33,878 nucleotides of DNA from an uncultured Lachnospiraceae bacterium (GTDB lineage Bacteria > Bacillota > Clostridia > Lachnospirales > Lachnospiraceae): NCBI GenBank assembly GCA_902789175.1, contig CADANF010000026.1, positions 1 to 33,878 of the forward strand. The letters are read 5' to 3'. Below are positions 33,737 to 33,878 of this stretch, piece after piece; the stretch's first letter is position 1; every line of letters starts with the position of its first letter. The translations under genes and the position numbers were made by a program. The notes under the pieces are model-generated. The model made no database searches and was not told the DNA's origin. It saw nothing but the letters and a program-made list of their open reading frames with translations.

Positions 33737-33878
33737 TCAAGGATTATGTATTACATTTCTCTTTCCACTATTGGCAGTCCCTCTTACTTCTTCGTGGTAA
33801 AAGTAATCTACGATTGTTGGATGTCCTTTCTCTACTCTCTCATACGGAGTTTCATTATCAACAAACCTGCAATCATAC
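33737..33878 (-). CDS. 3' end of an unidentified gene running off the right edge
   Basis: The minus-strand frame is open from the window edge for 46 codons and ends with TGA at 33737-33739. It reads YDCRFVDNETPYERVEKG and continues through HPTIVDYFYHEEVRG to the end KRNVIHNP. The composition is mixed and charged, as in a real soluble protein, with no membrane segment. I do not recognise the family. The 75-residue frame on the opposite strand is less likely to be coding. Confidence 0.5.
   Translation of the reverse strand, partial: YDCRFVDNETPYERVEKGHPTIVDYFYHEEVRGTANSGKRNVIHNP

Noticed and set aside
33573-33800. A 75-residue plus-strand frame
   Set aside because: It crosses the nested hairpin, has no ribosome-binding site, and the opposite strand has a more protein-like frame running in from the edge.

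Overview
The window looks like chromosomal DNA of an anaerobic, low-GC Firmicute of the Lachnospiraceae (Butyrivibrio/Pseudobutyrivibrio-like). This is inferred from the AT-rich sequence, good Shine-Dalgarno sites, a hrcA-grpE-dnaK-dnaJ operon under a perfect CIRCE element, a LoaP-type NusG paralogue, and clostridial families such as DUF1846 and DUF4869. No 16S or ribosomal protein gene is present to fix the genus. Every gene I accept is on the minus strand, so the window reads right to left.

Left block (about 147-6386): one exopolysaccharide or capsule control operon. A strong promoter (6358-6386) is followed by a PHP-type tyrosine phosphatase (CpsB/CapC-like), a Wzz-like membrane adaptor, a BY-kinase with a YYGK-repeat tail, a secreted Ig-like protein, a 377-nt structured gap, the antiterminator LoaP, and a PglF/CapD-like sugar dehydratase. 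Next comes a stand-alone tRNA-Glu(CTC) with its own promoter and terminator.

Accessory block (6830-12705): a P-loop ATPase with a TOPRIM-like C-terminal half, paired with a DUF4869 protein (4 nt between genes by the longer ATPase start, 10 nt by the preferred one); a cytoplasmic GH13 amylase with a 13-residue acidic repeat; and a membrane protein with two degenerate GGDEF domains and an intact EAL domain. The ATPase/DUF4869 pair is my best candidate for an undescribed system.

Housekeeping block (12771-29613): the tRNA thiolation pair thiI and a NifZ-like cysteine desulfurase; rsmE; prmA with an extra loop; a DUF3137-like membrane protein; the dnaJ-dnaK-grpE-hrcA heat-shock operon; hemW-lepA-aroK; dtd; DUF1846; and a LURP-one-like protein. 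These modify or check tRNA, rRNA and ribosomes and control protein folding.

Right block (29620-33878): a decaying, repeat-rich region. It holds a 13-bp minisatellite, a flavodoxin-like reductase whose 5' end is broken by a 36-bp direct repeat, a small membrane-protein remnant, five copies of a 73-bp non-coding repeat, a flavin reductase, an AlbA_2/Schlafen-type regulator whose promoter lies in a 22-bp inverted repeat, and the 3' end of an unidentified gene running off the window.
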